A stretch of 64,000 bases of DNA from Halorubrum ruber (GCF_018228765.1 NZ_CP073695.1:2957821-3021820); one strand, 5' to 3'. Counted from the first letter of the stretch, positions 20,476 through 29,765 are shown. The notes: generated by a model not told the origin, from the sequence alone. Numbers and translations are program-made.

Positions 20476-21227
20476 CCCGCCTCGGCCGGATCCGGACGGA
20501 GGCCGTCGCGGCGGGGCGTTCGTTCCTCCGCCGCCGGACGGCGGTGTTCTTCACGTTCTTCTTCCCGGTCATCCTCGTCGTCATCTTCGGCGCGCTGGTG
20601 CGGACCCAGCCGACCGGGGGCGGCCTCTTCGCCGAGCCGGCCGGCTACTACATCCCGGGCTACCTCGCGGTCGTCGTCCTGTTCACGCCGCTGTCGCGGG
20701 TCGGCTCCGAGATCGCGCGCCACCGCGACGGCGGCCGGTTCGAGAAGTTAGCGACCACGCCGCTCTCGCGCGCCGAGTGGCTGCTCGCGCACACGCTCGT
20801 CAACGTCGGGATCATCGGCGCCGCGAGCCTGCTCATCCTCGGCCTCGTGCTCGCGGTGACTGACGCGACCCTGATCGTCTCGCCCGCGCTCGCCGCGCTG
20901 CCCGTCTTCGTCGCGGTCGCGGTGGCGCTGTTCTGCGGGCTCGGCGCCGTCCTCGGCGCGCTCGCCGACTCGCAGGACGGCGTGATCGCCGCGAGCAACA
21001 CGGTCGCGCTCCCCCTCCTCTTCCTCTCCGAGACGTTCGTCACGCCGTCGCTGCTGCCGGAGTGGTTCCTGCCCGCGGTCGCCGCCTCGCCGCTGACGTA
21101 CTTCGCGCGGGGGACCCGGGCGATCACCTTCGAGGGCGGGGCGTGGGCCGGCGACCTGCTCGTGTTGACCGCGCTCGCCGCCGGCTTCCTCGCGGTCGGG
21201 GCGTACGCGGTCCCGCGGACGGAGTGA
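20472..21227 (+). CDS. ABC-2 type exporter, permease protein
   Basis: 251 residues with about six membrane helices and the ABC-2 motif region [16 protein letters not shown] (about residue 95) that contacts the ATPase. The N-terminal helix [18 protein letters not shown] is followed by an extracytoplasmic loop with [17 protein letters not shown], standard in this family. Coupled to the preceding ATPase gene by a 4-nt overlap. Substrate unknown. Confidence 0.88.
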   Translation: MTRLGRIRTEAVAAGRSFLRRRTAVFFTFFFPVILVVIFGALVRTQPTGGGLFAEPAGYYIPGYLAVVVLFTPLSRVGSEIARHRDGGRFEKLATTPLSRAEWLLAHTLVNVGIIGAASLLILGLVLAVTDATLIVSPALAALPVFVAVAVALFCGLGAVLGALADSQDGVIAASNTVALPLLFLSETFVTPSLLPEWFLPAVAASPLTYFARGTRAITFEGGAWAGDLLVLTALAAGFLAVGAYAVPRTE

Positions 21228-21315
21228 CCGGGCCGCCGCTCGGCGACCGGCCGCAGTCCGGGAACCGTCCATTTATGTCCGCAGCCCGCGTCCGGAGAAG
21301 ACGAGAGGAAAGCCG

Positions 21316-21459
21316 TTGACCACCGTTCACTTCACCTGTCCGGACTGCGAGCAGACCATCGAAGTCAACGACGCGATGCGGGAGACGATACTCGAGTCCG
21401 GCTGTCCGGTGTGTACCGCGACCGCGGCGGAGGAGAACTTCGCCGTGACCTGCGAGTAG
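21316..21459 (+). CDS. Small two-CxxC zinc-finger protein
   Basis: 47 residues, TTG start, reading LTTVHFTCPDCEQTIEVNDA and then ETILESGCPVCTATAAEENF. Two CPxC knuckles (CPDC and CPVC) about 26 residues apart make a zinc ribbon of the kind common among haloarchaeal proteins under 70 residues. A ccatttatg box at about 21270 lies 40 nt upstream. Its third-position GC is high and the frame is closed by TAG, so it looks translated. Role unknown; such small proteins often act as regulators. Confidence 0.7.
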   Translation: MTTVHFTCPDCEQTIEVNDAMRETILESGCPVCTATAAEENFAVTCE

Positions 21460-21556
21460 CCGCCGCCCCCGCTCCCGTCCTCGGCGATAGGCGAGAGTTC
21501 ACACACCGCATCCGGTTGCTGAGGCTTTTTGCGTCGACCGGGACAACCGTTCGACG

Positions 21557-22570
21557 ATGACGCCCGAACTCGACGAGATCGATCTGGGAACCGTGCCGCT
21601 CGGCCGAACCGGCCTGCGGACGAGCGAACTCCAGTTCGGCACGTGGCGGTTCGGCCGCGTGACCGAGGCGGGGAACGTCGAAATCGACGAGGAGCGCGCC
21701 CACGAGCTGCTCGACGCCTACGAGACCGCCGGCGGGCGGTACATCGACACCGCCGACGTGTACGGCGGCGGCGACTGCGAGCGCTGGATCGGCGACTGGC
21801 TCGCCGAGCGCGACCGCGAGCGCTACACGGTCGCCTCGAAGGTGTACTGGCAGATCCGCGACGGCGACCCGAACAGCCGCGGCACGAACCGCAAGAACGT
21901 CCGCCACCGCGTCGACGCCCTGCTCGACCGGCTCGACACCGATTACATCGACGTCCTCTACATCCACCGCTGGGACGACGAGACGCCCGCCCGGGAGCTG
22001 ATGAAGACGCTGAACGGGCTCGTCGAGTCCGGCAAGGTCCACTACCTCGGCGCCTCCACGCTCCGCCCGAACGCGTGGAAGGTCGCCCGCGCCAACGAGA
22101 TCGCCCGGAGCGAGGGGTGGGAGCCGTTCAAAGTGCTCCAGCCGCGCTACAACCTCGTCGACCGCGAGGTCGAGGGGGACTACCTCGAGTTCGCGCGCCA
22201 GCGAAACCTCGCCGTCTCTCCGTGGAGCCCGCTCGGGCAGGGCTTCCTGACCGGGAAGTACGACCGCGACGCCGACCTCCCGGACGACTCGAAGGCAGCC
22301 GAGTCGAGCCGGTTCCAGGAGGCGTACCTCACCGAGGAGAACTTCGACGTCCACGACGAGCTCGACGCGGTCGCCGACGAGGTTAACGCCTCGGCCGCGC
22401 AGACCGCGCTCGCGTGGCTCGCGCACCGCGACGGCGTCACCGCGCCCATCGTCGGCGCCCGGACCGTCGACCAGCTCCGCGAGAACCTCGCGGCCGCGAC
22501 GATCGACCTCTCCGACGAGCAGGTCGAGCGGCTGACCGCGGCCAAGCCCGGGCCGTACGACGCGCTCTGA
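21557..22570 (+). CDS. Aldo/keto reductase
   Basis: 337 residues. The catalytic set is visible: Asp and Tyr in DTADVYGGG, Lys in VASKVYW and His in LYIHRWDD. The NADPH-binding end follows (SPLGQGFLTGKYD, APIVGARTVDQLREN). Length and motif spacing are typical of a TIM-barrel reductase of the voltage-gated potassium channel beta-subunit/YccK-type branch. It reduces an aldehyde or ketone with NADPH; substrate not predictable. Stand-alone gene with a gaggctttttgcg box about 35 nt upstream. Confidence 0.9.
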   Translation: MTPELDEIDLGTVPLGRTGLRTSELQFGTWRFGRVTEAGNVEIDEERAHELLDAYETAGGRYIDTADVYGGGDCERWIGDWLAERDRERYTVASKVYWQIRDGDPNSRGTNRKNVRHRVDALLDRLDTDYIDVLYIHRWDDETPARELMKTLNGLVESGKVHYLGASTLRPNAWKVARANEIARSEGWEPFKVLQPRYNLVDREVEGDYLEFARQRNLAVSPWSPLGQGFLTGKYDRDADLPDDSKAAESSRFQEAYLTEENFDVHDELDAVADEVNASAAQTALAWLAHRDGVTAPIVGARTVDQLRENLAAATIDLSDEQVERLTAAKPGPYDAL

Positions 22571-22592
22571 GAAAAGCGAACGCGGTCGCCGA

Positions 22593-23246
22593 CTACTGCT
22601 CGGCGCAGTAGTCGACGAAGTTCCGCAGAATCCGCAGCCCCGTCTCGCCGCTCTTCTCGGGGTGGAACTGCGTGCCGAACACGTTGCCGGCCTCGTTGGC
22701 GACGACCGCCGGGAAGTCGACCCCGTAGTCGGCGGTGGCGACGACCGCGTCGGCGTCGTCCGGCTCGGCGTAGTAAGAGTGGACGAAGTAGGCGTGCTCC
22801 CCGTCGACGCCCTCGACGATCGGGTGGTCGCGCGCGACCTCCAGCTCGTTCCAGCCCATGTGCGGCACCTTCCGGTCCACGTCGAACCGGACGTTAGTGC
22901 CGGGGACCAAATCGAGGCCCGTCACCTCGCCTTCGCCCTCGTGGTCGGCCTCCTCGCTCGTGGTGAGGAGCATCTGCATCCCGAGGCAGATCCCGAAGAG
23001 GGGGCGCCCCGCCTCGGCGTGGTCGGTCAGCGCCTCGCGCAGGGGGCCGGCGTTCTCCATCCCCTCGCGGAACGCGCCGACGCCGGGGAGGACGACCCCG
23101 TCGGCCGCGGCGAACGCCTCGGGGTCGTCGGTGATCTCGACGGTCGCGCCCGCGCGTTCCAGCCCGCGGGTCGCGGACCGGAGGTTCCCGAGACCGTAGT
23201 CCACGAGGGCGACGGACACCTCTCGATCCGTTGGAGATTCGTCCAT
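22593..23246 (-). CDS. hisH: Imidazole glycerol phosphate synthase, glutaminase subunit
   Basis: 217 residues. The nucleophile is Cys87 in FGICLGMQML and the His/Glu of the triad are in TQFHPEKSG near residue 196. The start SVALVDYGLGNLRS is classic HisH. It hydrolyses glutamine and passes ammonia to HisF for histidine and AICAR synthesis. HisF is not in this window; hisE is at 30356, so his genes are scattered. Confidence 0.95.
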   Translation of the reverse strand: MDESPTDREVSVALVDYGLGNLRSATRGLERAGATVEITDDPEAFAAADGVVLPGVGAFREGMENAGPLREALTDHAEAGRPLFGICLGMQMLLTTSEEADHEGEGEVTGLDLVPGTNVRFDVDRKVPHMGWNELEVARDHPIVEGVDGEHAYFVHSYYAEPDDADAVVATADYGVDFPAVVANEAGNVFGTQFHPEKSGETGLRILRNFVDYCAEQ

Positions 23247-23375
23247 GTTACCGATACATCACCTGCGTGGAAGTCAGTTTCCATCCGGGATCCACTACAG
23301 AGCAGTATATACCTGTCCGTATATTTGAACAGCAACACTTTTGATAGATCAGTAAAACGCCAATATGTACTCCTC

Positions 23376-24425
23376 ATGGAGCGACGACGCCAATTCCTCA
23401 AGGTCGCGGGCGCAGCAAGTATCGTTGGACTCGCCGGCTGTAGCGGCGGCGGCGACGGGTCCGATGGGTCGGACGGTAGCGACGGGTCCGACGGCGGCGA
23501 CGGGTCCGATGGGTCGGACGGGTCGGACAGCGACCCGGAGATGACCTTCGGCGGCGACGGCACGGTCGACTTCGGCATCTCGCCGTCCGTCCCGCAGGAG
23601 GACCTCAACGTACAGTACTCCCCGCTCGAAGACCACATCGGGAGCTACCTCCGGGAGAACTACGATGTCCCCAGCGACCTCAGCGTCGAGGGGACCATCG
23701 GAAGCAACTACAGCGCCATCATCCAGTCGCTCGGCCAGGGAACGCTGGACATCGCCGAGACCGGACCGTTCGCGGCCGCGCTCGGCGTGATGACCGACAA
23801 CGCGGAGATCATCCTCCAGCGGTACGGCTACGGCGGGTGGACGTACAAGAGCATCATCGCGACGCCGAACGACAGCGACATCACGGAGCTGTCCGACCTC
23901 TCCGGCAAGACGGTCGCGTTCTCCGACCGGCTCTCGACGAGCGGCGCGCTGTACCCGCTGTACAGCATGTCGAACCAGGGCGGCCTCGACGTCGGTGAAC
24001 TCCCCGAGGGCAACGGCTCGCAGGCCGAGTTCGACGCCCGGTTCGCCGGCGGTCACGTGGGCTCGTACACCCTGCTCGAACAGGGCCAGGTCGACGCGGC
24101 GGCGATGGGCGGATTCGTCCGCGACACGAAGACCGGCCCCGCGCCCGAGGAGTGGCAGGAGGTCGCGACGACCCTCCACGCGGACGAGGGGCTCCCGCGC
24201 GCGCCCATCGTGGTCTCGCCCGAACTGAGCGACGACGTGAAGACCGCCATCCAAGAGGCGTTCTTGGAGGGTCCGGACAGCATCTACTACGGCGCGGACG
24301 GCGAGGACGGCACCGAAGACGACCTCTGGTTCAGCCGCGTCCGCGAGTCGAGCCGGGAGGACTACCAGTCCGTCATCGACGTCGCCGACGAGCTCGGCGT
24401 CGGGACTGACATCTTCAACCAGTAG
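23376..24425 (+). CDS. phnD: Phosphonate/phosphate ABC transporter substrate-binding lipoprotein
   Basis: 349 residues. The N-terminus has a Tat motif (RRRQFLK, 3-9), a hydrophobic stretch and lipobox GLAGC with Cys22, so it is a membrane-anchored lipoprotein outside the cell. Next comes a Gly-Ser-Asp linker of about 25 residues from a simple repeat (ggn tcc gay), then the PhnD fold (VDFGISPSVPQEDLNVQYSP; DIAETGPFAAALG; FSDRLSTSGALYP). It captures phosphonate, phosphite or phosphate esters for PhnC and PhnE. A strongly AT-rich promoter region with two TATATA-like boxes (23306, 23319) precedes it, suggesting control by phosphate supply. Confidence 0.9.
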   Translation: MERRRQFLKVAGAASIVGLAGCSGGGDGSDGSDGSDGSDGGDGSDGSDGSDSDPEMTFGGDGTVDFGISPSVPQEDLNVQYSPLEDHIGSYLRENYDVPSDLSVEGTIGSNYSAIIQSLGQGTLDIAETGPFAAALGVMTDNAEIILQRYGYGGWTYKSIIATPNDSDITELSDLSGKTVAFSDRLSTSGALYPLYSMSNQGGLDVGELPEGNGSQAEFDARFAGGHVGSYTLLEQGQVDAAAMGGFVRDTKTGPAPEEWQEVATTLHADEGLPRAPIVVSPELSDDVKTAIQEAFLEGPDSIYYGADGEDGTEDDLWFSRVRESSREDYQSVIDVADELGVGTDIFNQ

Positions 24426-24496
24426 GAGCCCGCTCGGTCCCCAACTTCGGATCGTTTTTCATACGATCGGTCCGTTCTCGGACAAAGTCAAACCTC

Positions 24497-25303
24497 ATGC
24501 CAACGATCGAATTCGAAAACGTCAGCAAGATATACGACGAGGACACCGTCGCCCTCGACGACGTGTCGTTCACCATCGACGAGGGGGAGTTTGTCATTCT
24601 CCTCGGTCCCTCCGGCGCCGGAAAGTCGACGATGCTTCGGGTGTTGAACGGGCTCACGCAGCCCACCGAAGGCTCCGTTCGCATCGGCGGCGAGGAGCTC
24701 CAAGGGAACCGCAGCGGGGTCGGAATGGTGTTCCAGGAACACTACCTCATCGAGAGCAAGACCGCGTTCGGCAACGCCCTGTCGGGGGCGCTCTCCCGGA
24801 ACGGGCTCCTCCGGAGCGCCCTCGGGATGCACGACGACGTCGACAAGCGGACCGCCCTGGAGGCCCTCCAGACGGTCGGCCTCCTCGACGAGGCCGGCCA
24901 GCGCGCCGAGTCGATGAGCGGGGGCCAGAAACAGCGCGTCGGGATCGCCCGCGCGCTGGTCCAGAACCCCGAGATCGTCCTCGCCGACGAGCCGGTCGCC
25001 AGTCTCGACCCGAAGGCCGCCCGCGACGTGATGCGCTATCTCAAGAAGGCGGCGACCGAGCAGGACCTCACCACGATCACCAGCCTCCACCAGGTGAACA
25101 TCGCGCGCGAGTTCGGGGACCGGTTCCTCGGCATCCGCGACGGGGAAGTGATCTTCGACGGCGACGCGGACGACCTCACGATGGACGAGATGGACCGGAT
25201 CTACTACGGCGAGCCCCAGGGCGGCAAGACGGTCCCGACCGGAACGAGCGGCGACGAGCTCGGCGAGGCCGACGCCGCCGCCGACGGGGGTGAGCGGGCG
25301 TGA
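24497..25303 (+). CDS. phnC: Phosphonate ABC transporter ATP-binding protein
   Basis: 268 residues. Walker A GPSGAGKST is at 37-45, the signature MSGGQKQRVGIARAL near 140 and Walker B IVLADEPVASLDP after it. Highly similar in layout to PhnC. It drives import of the PhnD ligand. It lies 71 nt after phnD and overlaps phnE by 4 nt. Confidence 0.93.
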   Translation: MPTIEFENVSKIYDEDTVALDDVSFTIDEGEFVILLGPSGAGKSTMLRVLNGLTQPTEGSVRIGGEELQGNRSGVGMVFQEHYLIESKTAFGNALSGALSRNGLLRSALGMHDDVDKRTALEALQTVGLLDEAGQRAESMSGGQKQRVGIARALVQNPEIVLADEPVASLDPKAARDVMRYLKKAATEQDLTTITSLHQVNIAREFGDRFLGIRDGEVIFDGDADDLTMDEMDRIYYGEPQGGKTVPTGTSGDELGEADAAADGGERA

Positions 25304-26316
25304 GCTCGCCGTCCGACTCGGCGATCGACGACCAGTTCCGCACGCTCGAACGGCTCCGCCGACTGAAGTACCTGCTGTGGGGCGTGCTGCTCGCCGCGGT
25401 CCTCGGCGTCACCTACTGGGGGCTCGGCTTCATCGGCTTTCAGTCGAGCGTCGTCGCGGGGCGGCTCCCCGGGATGTACGAGTTCATCAGGACCGGCTTC
25501 TTCCCGCCGGACTTCCAGAACTTCACGATCTACACCAAAGACCAAGGGATCACCGGGTTACAGGCGATCCCCGCGAGCTTCGGCGACGGCGGCGCGCACA
25601 TCATTGAGAGCTTCCAGTCGCAGCGGCAGTCGCTGGTGAAGGCGAGCCTCGTGACGCTCCTCCTCGGCTTCATGGGCACCGTGTTCGCCTTCCCGTTCGC
25701 GCTCGTCCTCGGCGTCCTCGGGAGCGAGCGCGTCACACCGTTCCCCTTCAACTTCATCTTCCGGGGCACCCTCAGCGGCATCCGCGCCATCCCCGCCATC
25801 GTCTGGATCTTCCTGTACATCCCTATCGGCCCGCCGGGGCAGGTGACGGCGGTCCTCGCGATCGCGACCGACAGCATCGGGAACCTCGGCCGCCTGTTCA
25901 CCGACGACCTCGAGGAGATCGAGGAGGGGCCGATCGAGGCGATCCGGTCGACGGGCGCGTCTGGCACCCAGACCGTGAGCTTCGGCATGCTGAGTCAGGT
26001 GTCGCGCTCCTTCATCGCGTGGACGCTGTACATCTTGGAGATCAACACCCGGATCGCCATCTCGCTCGGCGTCGTCGGCGCCGGCGGCCTCGGGCTGATG
26101 ATCCGGAACAGCCAGGACCTCTTCGAGTTCCAGCAGACCGCGGCCGGCCTGATCATGGTGTTCATCGTCGTCCTCGGCATCGAGCTGATCTCCTCGCGCA
26201 TCCGCGCCCGGCTCCGGCCCGGCGAGCACGAGGGGAAGGGGCTGATCGAAGCGATCCGCGGCCTGTTCGACGCGAAGAAGTGGCTCGGCGTCGGCGACCG
26301 GTCCGACCGAGACTGA
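25300..26316 (+). CDS. phnE: Phosphonate ABC transporter permease
   Basis: 338 residues, GTG start overlapping phnC. Six or so membrane helices: one near residue 30, then a cluster after residue 110. The EAA-type loop (EGPIEAIRSTGASGTQTVSFGML) sits near 205, the ATPase-docking site of importer permeases. The N-terminal first 110 residues include a long extracytoplasmic stretch, normal for PhnE. No C-P lyase genes follow, so the operon is uptake only. Confidence 0.92.
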   Translation: MSSPSDSAIDDQFRTLERLRRLKYLLWGVLLAAVLGVTYWGLGFIGFQSSVVAGRLPGMYEFIRTGFFPPDFQNFTIYTKDQGITGLQAIPASFGDGGAHIIESFQSQRQSLVKASLVTLLLGFMGTVFAFPFALVLGVLGSERVTPFPFNFIFRGTLSGIRAIPAIVWIFLYIPIGPPGQVTAVLAIATDSIGNLGRLFTDDLEEIEEGPIEAIRSTGASGTQTVSFGMLSQVSRSFIAWTLYILEINTRIAISLGVVGAGGLGLMIRNSQDLFEFQQTAAGLIMVFIVVLGIELISSRIRARLRPGEHEGKGLIEAIRGLFDAKKWLGVGDRSDRD

Positions 26317-26322
26317 CGCCGC

Positions 26323-26955
26323 TCAGAACTCGCCGAGCCGCGACTGGCCGTCCCCGCCGTCTCCGCTCCGTTCTCCGACGCCGCTCAGCTCGGCCGCCCG
26401 CGCGATCGTCTCGAAGAAGCCGTCGCGCTGGCTCCGGTCGTACAGCGTCGCCGCCGGGTGGACAGAGAGGAGGACGCGCCGCGACTCGCCCGCGATCCGC
26501 GCGTCGACCACGTCGCCCGACTCGGAAGTGATCGCCACCGAGCGGTCGAGGAGGTGTTCGCTCGGGACTTTCCCGAGCGTCACGATCAGCTCGGGGTTGA
26601 GCCGGTCGATCTCCGTTTCGAGGTAGCCGCGACAGTTCGCCAGCTCCTCGGTCGTCGGGTCGCGGTTGTCGGGGGGCCGGCACCGCACGCAGTTCGTGAT
26701 CCGCACGTCGGCGCGGGCGAGCCCCGCGTCCCGCAGGGCCTCGTCGAGCACGTCGCCCGAGCGCCCGACGAACGGCTCGCCCTCCTCGTCCTCGGTGGCG
26801 CCCGGCCCCTCGCCGACGAACAGCAGGTCCGCGTCGGTGGGGCCGACCCCGTCGACGATCCGGCTCCGCGACGCGACCAGTTCCGGGCAGCGCTCGCAGC
26901 CGGGAACGCACAGGTCCTCGTCGAGCGCGGCGCCGTCGCCGCCGTGTTCGCTCAT
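26323..26955 (-). CDS. udg: Uracil-DNA glycosylase, iron-sulfur family 4/5
   Basis: 210 residues. An N-terminal cysteine cluster (Cys16, Cys20, Cys23) and a second pair in ITNCVRCRPP give the 4Fe-4S site. Active-site motif is VGEGPGATEDEEG (the GE(A/G)PG of family 4), and SVHPAATLYD is the second motif. It removes uracil from DNA in base-excision repair, important in a hypersaline, high-GC genome with frequent cytosine deamination. The ATG at 26955 was preferred over a longer frame that would extend into the next gene's promoter. Confidence 0.92.
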   Translation of the reverse strand: MSEHGGDGAALDEDLCVPGCERCPELVASRSRIVDGVGPTDADLLFVGEGPGATEDEEGEPFVGRSGDVLDEALRDAGLARADVRITNCVRCRPPDNRDPTTEELANCRGYLETEIDRLNPELIVTLGKVPSEHLLDRSVAITSESGDVVDARIAGESRRVLLSVHPAATLYDRSQRDGFFETIARAAELSGVGERSGDGGDGQSRLGEF

Positions 26956-27032
26956 ACAGGCGTTGCGGGCGCGGTCGTCTAAGTAGCGTCGGTCGGTCCG
27001 AGCGCGTCCGCCGGCCGAACCCCGCGGACGCG

Positions 27033-27611
27033 TCACTCGGTCGCCGCCTCGCGGTGCGCGCTCGCGGCGAGCCCTGCGATCCGGAGCGGCTCGCAGCGCC
27101 GCTCGCCGTCGCGGGTGAGCCCTCGGATCGCCGCGGCCGCCTCGTCGGAATCGACGCCGACCGCGCGGACGAAGCGGGGGTCGTCGGAGTCCGGCGCGTC
27201 GTCGTCCGCGGCGTCGACCGGAACCCGCGGCGGCAGCGACCGGTACGTCGCGAGACGGTCGGCGAGCGCGTCGCCGTCGAACGCGTCGCGCAGGGCCGGT
27301 TCGAGCCCGGGGCTCGCCTCGTAGCTCACGGCGTAGACCGGGCGGTCGAGCGCCTCGCGGAGCCGGTCGAGGTCGAGGAGGTTGAACCACGCCGGCGCGA
27401 CGCCCGCGCAGGCGACGTGGCGGACGTCCTCGCGGTCGAGCGCGCGCCAGCAGTCGATAACGGCGTCGGTGGCGTCGGTCCCGCCGACGGTACAGGTCGC
27501 GAACGCGAAGCCGTCCGGCGTCCCGTCGGCGCGGATGACGACGCCGGCCGCGTGGCTCGCGTCGCGGGCGTCAGAGAAGGCGATGCCGAGCGTGCGGCTC
27601 GGCGGCGTCAC
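27033..27611 (-). CDS. DUF99 (UPF0215, endonuclease V-like) family protein
   Basis: 192 residues. The start TLGIAFSDARDASHAAGVVI and TVGGTDATDAVIDCWRAL, then AGVAPAWFNLLDLD and PVYAVSYEASPGLE, match the DUF99 pattern as remembered. DUF99 proteins have an endonuclease-V-like fold and their function is unproven. It directly abuts the next small gene with no gap and is co-directional with udg downstream, so repair-linked expression is possible. Confidence 0.85.
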   Translation of the reverse strand: MTPPSRTLGIAFSDARDASHAAGVVIRADGTPDGFAFATCTVGGTDATDAVIDCWRALDREDVRHVACAGVAPAWFNLLDLDRLREALDRPVYAVSYEASPGLEPALRDAFDGDALADRLATYRSLPPRVPVDAADDDAPDSDDPRFVRAVGVDSDEAAAAIRGLTRDGERRCEPLRIAGLAASAHREAATE

Positions 27612-27794
27612 TCACGCGTCCTCGGACTTGATCTCTTGGAGCCGGTCGAGAAGCTCGTCGTTCGAGGCGCCGGGCTCGTAGTCGACGGACCCCTGGTGGG
27701 TTTCCTGGGCAGCCCGGACACCGTCGTCGTCGTCGAAGTCCGCGTCCAGGTCCTGATTCTCCTGTTCGGACTCGTCGTAGCTGCCGAAGCCCAT
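27612..27794 (-). CDS. Small acidic haloarchaeal protein (DUF5786-like)
   Basis: 60 residues, starting MGFGSYDESEQENQDLDADF, almost half acidic, ending in a helix (LLDRLQEIKSED). It resembles the haloarchaeal DUF5786 family from memory. Its stop codon abuts the DUF99 start, so the two are probably co-transcribed. Function unknown. Confidence 0.8.
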   Translation of the reverse strand: MGFGSYDESEQENQDLDADFDDDDGVRAAQETHQGSVDYEPGASNDELLDRLQEIKSEDA

Positions 27795-27926
27795 ATGTGT
27801 GTGTGACTAACAGGGCGCGACTGATAAATCCACGGCCGCCACCGGGTCCGAGCGCCGCCGAGAGCCGGGCGGGCGCAGGCGCGACCGCGGCTGTACCCTT
27901 TTGTCGCTCCGCGAGCGAGTACGGGC

Positions 27927-28568
27927 ATGGAGCCGATCACCGTCACCGCGGACGCGGAGGAGTTCACCTGCAACGCGTACCTCGTCGTCGGGGACGCGAC
28001 GACGCTCGTCGACGCGGGAACGATGCCCGGCGTGGACGAGGTCATCGCCGACGCGCTCGACGACGCCGGCGTCGACGGCCTTGACCGCCTCGTCGTGACC
28101 CACCAGCACCACGACCACGTGGGCGAGCTCGACGCCGTGGTCGACCGCTTCGACCCCCGAGTGTTCGCGTACGCCGACCATCCGCGCCGCGACGTCGCGC
28201 TCGAAGACGGCGACGAGATACTCGTTGGCAGCGAGGCCTGCGAGGTCGTCCACACGCCGGGGCACGCCGACGACCACGTCTCGCTCGTCGGCGAGGAGCG
28301 GCTCTACTCCGGCGACGTCGTCGTCTACAACGACGGTGCCTTCGACGACGGCTCGTTCGGCCGCACCGACATGGCCGGCCAGTCGCGCGAGCGCCTGATC
28401 GAGAGCCTTCACGAGATTCTCGACCGCATGCCTGACACCAGGGAAGCCATGTTCCCCGGCCACGGCGACGTCTACCGCGCCGCCGACGGGCCGGACACCG
28501 TCCGCGAGGTGATCGAGCGCGCGACGGAGCGCGCCGAGCGCCGCGAGCCGAAGTATCCCGACGAGTGA
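27927..28568 (+). CDS. Metallo-beta-lactamase fold hydrolase
   Basis: 213 residues. The zinc motif His59-x-His61-His62-Asp63-His64 (THQHHDH) and later HTPGHADDH, YSGDVVVYND and FPGHGDV give all metal ligands of the glyoxalase II-like family. It is likely a thioester or hydroxyacyl hydrolase; the substrate is not clear. Its upstream sequence (cccttttgtcg) is short, fitting a leaderless transcript. Confidence 0.9.
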   Translation: MEPITVTADAEEFTCNAYLVVGDATTLVDAGTMPGVDEVIADALDDAGVDGLDRLVVTHQHHDHVGELDAVVDRFDPRVFAYADHPRRDVALEDGDEILVGSEACEVVHTPGHADDHVSLVGEERLYSGDVVVYNDGAFDDGSFGRTDMAGQSRERLIESLHEILDRMPDTREAMFPGHGDVYRAADGPDTVREVIERATERAERREPKYPDE

Positions 28569-28618
28569 GCGGGAGCTCTTTTTAAAAGCGGACGACGGCG
28601 AGACCGACCGCCCACGTC

Positions 28619-28715
28619 GGCGCGTGCCGATGAGCGCCCGCAGGGCGCGAGTCGCACGCGCGAGGGAGTCGCGAGCGCTTTTAAGCGCGAGCGACGAGGC
28701 TGGGGAGGCGTGAGG
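28619..28715 (+). repeat. Dispersed structured element, copy F (5' half only)
   Basis: Predicted sense is plus. It has P1 (GCGCGTGC/GCACGCGC, inner GCGCCC-gca-GGGCGC) and P2 (GTCGC-GA-GCGCTT-tt-AAGCGC-GA-GCGAC), then GAGGCTGGGGAGGCGTGAGG. The GGGACTCAAAGGGGCAG block and P3 are absent; instead a CACGCGCGGCTGGCCG sequence occurs twice downstream (28718, 28748 areas). This shows that the 5' two-hairpin half can exist alone. A TTTTTAAAA box lies 35-40 nt upstream. Confidence 0.75.
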
Positions 28716-28814
28716 CCCACGCGCGGCTGGCCGTCGAAGCGAGCCACACGCGCGGCTGGCCGGCAAAGAGAGAATTCGCGAGAAGGGCCGAACCCGGCCC
28801 CGAAGCCGACCGGA

Positions 28815-28964
28815 TTACGCGGCGCGGCGCTCGGTCGCCTTCGGGCGGAGGTTGGTGTAGCCGCACTTGCGGCAGCGCTCGGCCTCGGAGGCGTTGCGGG
28901 CGTTACAGCGCATACAGATCTGTCGGTCGAGCATGCGACGTTCGGCGGCGTCGAAACTGGCCAT
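28815..28964 (-). CDS. rpl40e: Large ribosomal subunit protein L40e
   Basis: 49 residues: [20 protein letters not shown] and onward, ending [12 protein letters not shown]. Four zinc-binding cysteines (17, 20, 31, 34) in a CxxC-x10-CxxC array; length is normal. A core archaeal ribosomal protein, useful as a phylogenetic anchor. The start is short-leadered. Confidence 0.95.
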   Translation of the reverse strand: MASFDAAERRMLDRQICMRCNARNASEAERCRKCGYTNLRPKATERRAA

Positions 28965-29061
28965 ACGACTACTGGACGGGCGGTGCTGTAAAAGGTTGCG
29001 AGACGCCGCGGCGGCCGCGGGAAGAACGGGTGCGAGCGAGAGCTCGCGTCAGGCGTCCGCT

Positions 29062-29331
29062 TTAGGCGCCCGCTTCTGAGAGGGCGGCCTCGATGTCCTC
29101 GCGCTGCGTGACGCCGACGAAGCGGTCGACGACGCCGTCGTCGTTCTCGACGATGAGCGTCGGGAGCGAGCGGACCTGGTACTGGTTCGCGACGTCCTGC
29201 TCCTCGTCGACGTCGACCTTCTGGAGCTCGAACGCGTCGCCGAGGTCCTCCTGAATCTCCTCCAGGATGGGGTCTTGGGTCTTACACGGGCCGCACCACT
29301 CGGCGTGGAAATCCAGCAGTCGAACGGTCAT
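29062..29331 (-). CDS. Thioredoxin
   Basis: 89 residues from ATG 29331 (a TTG 12 nt earlier is less likely). The active site is Cys13-Gly-Pro-Cys16 in FHAEWCGPCK; the cis-proline loop is SLPTLIV. The fold is shortened at the N-terminus compared with the 105-residue bacterial form, as in many archaeal thioredoxins. It is the likely partner of the reductase encoded at 13309. Confidence 0.92.
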   Translation of the reverse strand: MTVRLLDFHAEWCGPCKTQDPILEEIQEDLGDAFELQKVDVDEEQDVANQYQVRSLPTLIVENDDGVVDRFVGVTQREDIEAALSEAGA

Positions 29332-29483
29332 AGTCGGCGTCAACTATCGCCGGCCCGCGCATAAGGGTTTCCCACTCGTGTGTGCGCGCGGTCATCGCGG
29401 TCCACCAACGGCGCGTCAAAGGCGGTCGTTACGCGCGAGCGGCGAACGAAACGTTTAGAACCCGTCGCCGCCCAGAACCGGAC

Positions 29484-29645
29484 ATGAGTGGCTCCAACTC
29501 CGGCGGGCTGATGTCCAGCGCGGGACTGGTCCGCTACTTCGAGAACGAGGACCGGAACGCCATCGCGATCGACCCCAAGACGGTCGTCGCGTTCTGCGTC
29601 CTCTTCGGCGTGTTCGTCCAGATTCTGTCGCTGACCGTCGCGTAG
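29484..29645 (+). CDS. Preprotein translocase subunit Sec61-beta/SecG
   Basis: 53 residues, opening [20 protein letters not shown], with one C-terminal membrane helix ([19 protein letters not shown]). The pattern of a Gly/Ser-rich start, the [10 protein letters not shown] motif and a tail anchor is characteristic of archaeal Sec61-beta. It helps form the protein-conducting channel. Confidence 0.92.
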   Translation: MSGSNSGGLMSSAGLVRYFENEDRNAIAIDPKTVVAFCVLFGVFVQILSLTVA

Positions 29646-29765
29646 GCGCTCGACGCGCCGCCCTCGTTTTGCCGACGCGCAACCGCCCTTTTAGCGACGC
29701 ATCGGCCGTGACCCGACCGACCGCGTAGCGCGCCCTTTTTCCACGCGCCCGCCCCACCGATCCGT

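Noticed and set aside
23376..26316. Phosphonate degradation (C-P lyase) operon
   Set aside because: Only the three transport genes are present; the next gene is uracil-DNA glycosylase on the other strand.
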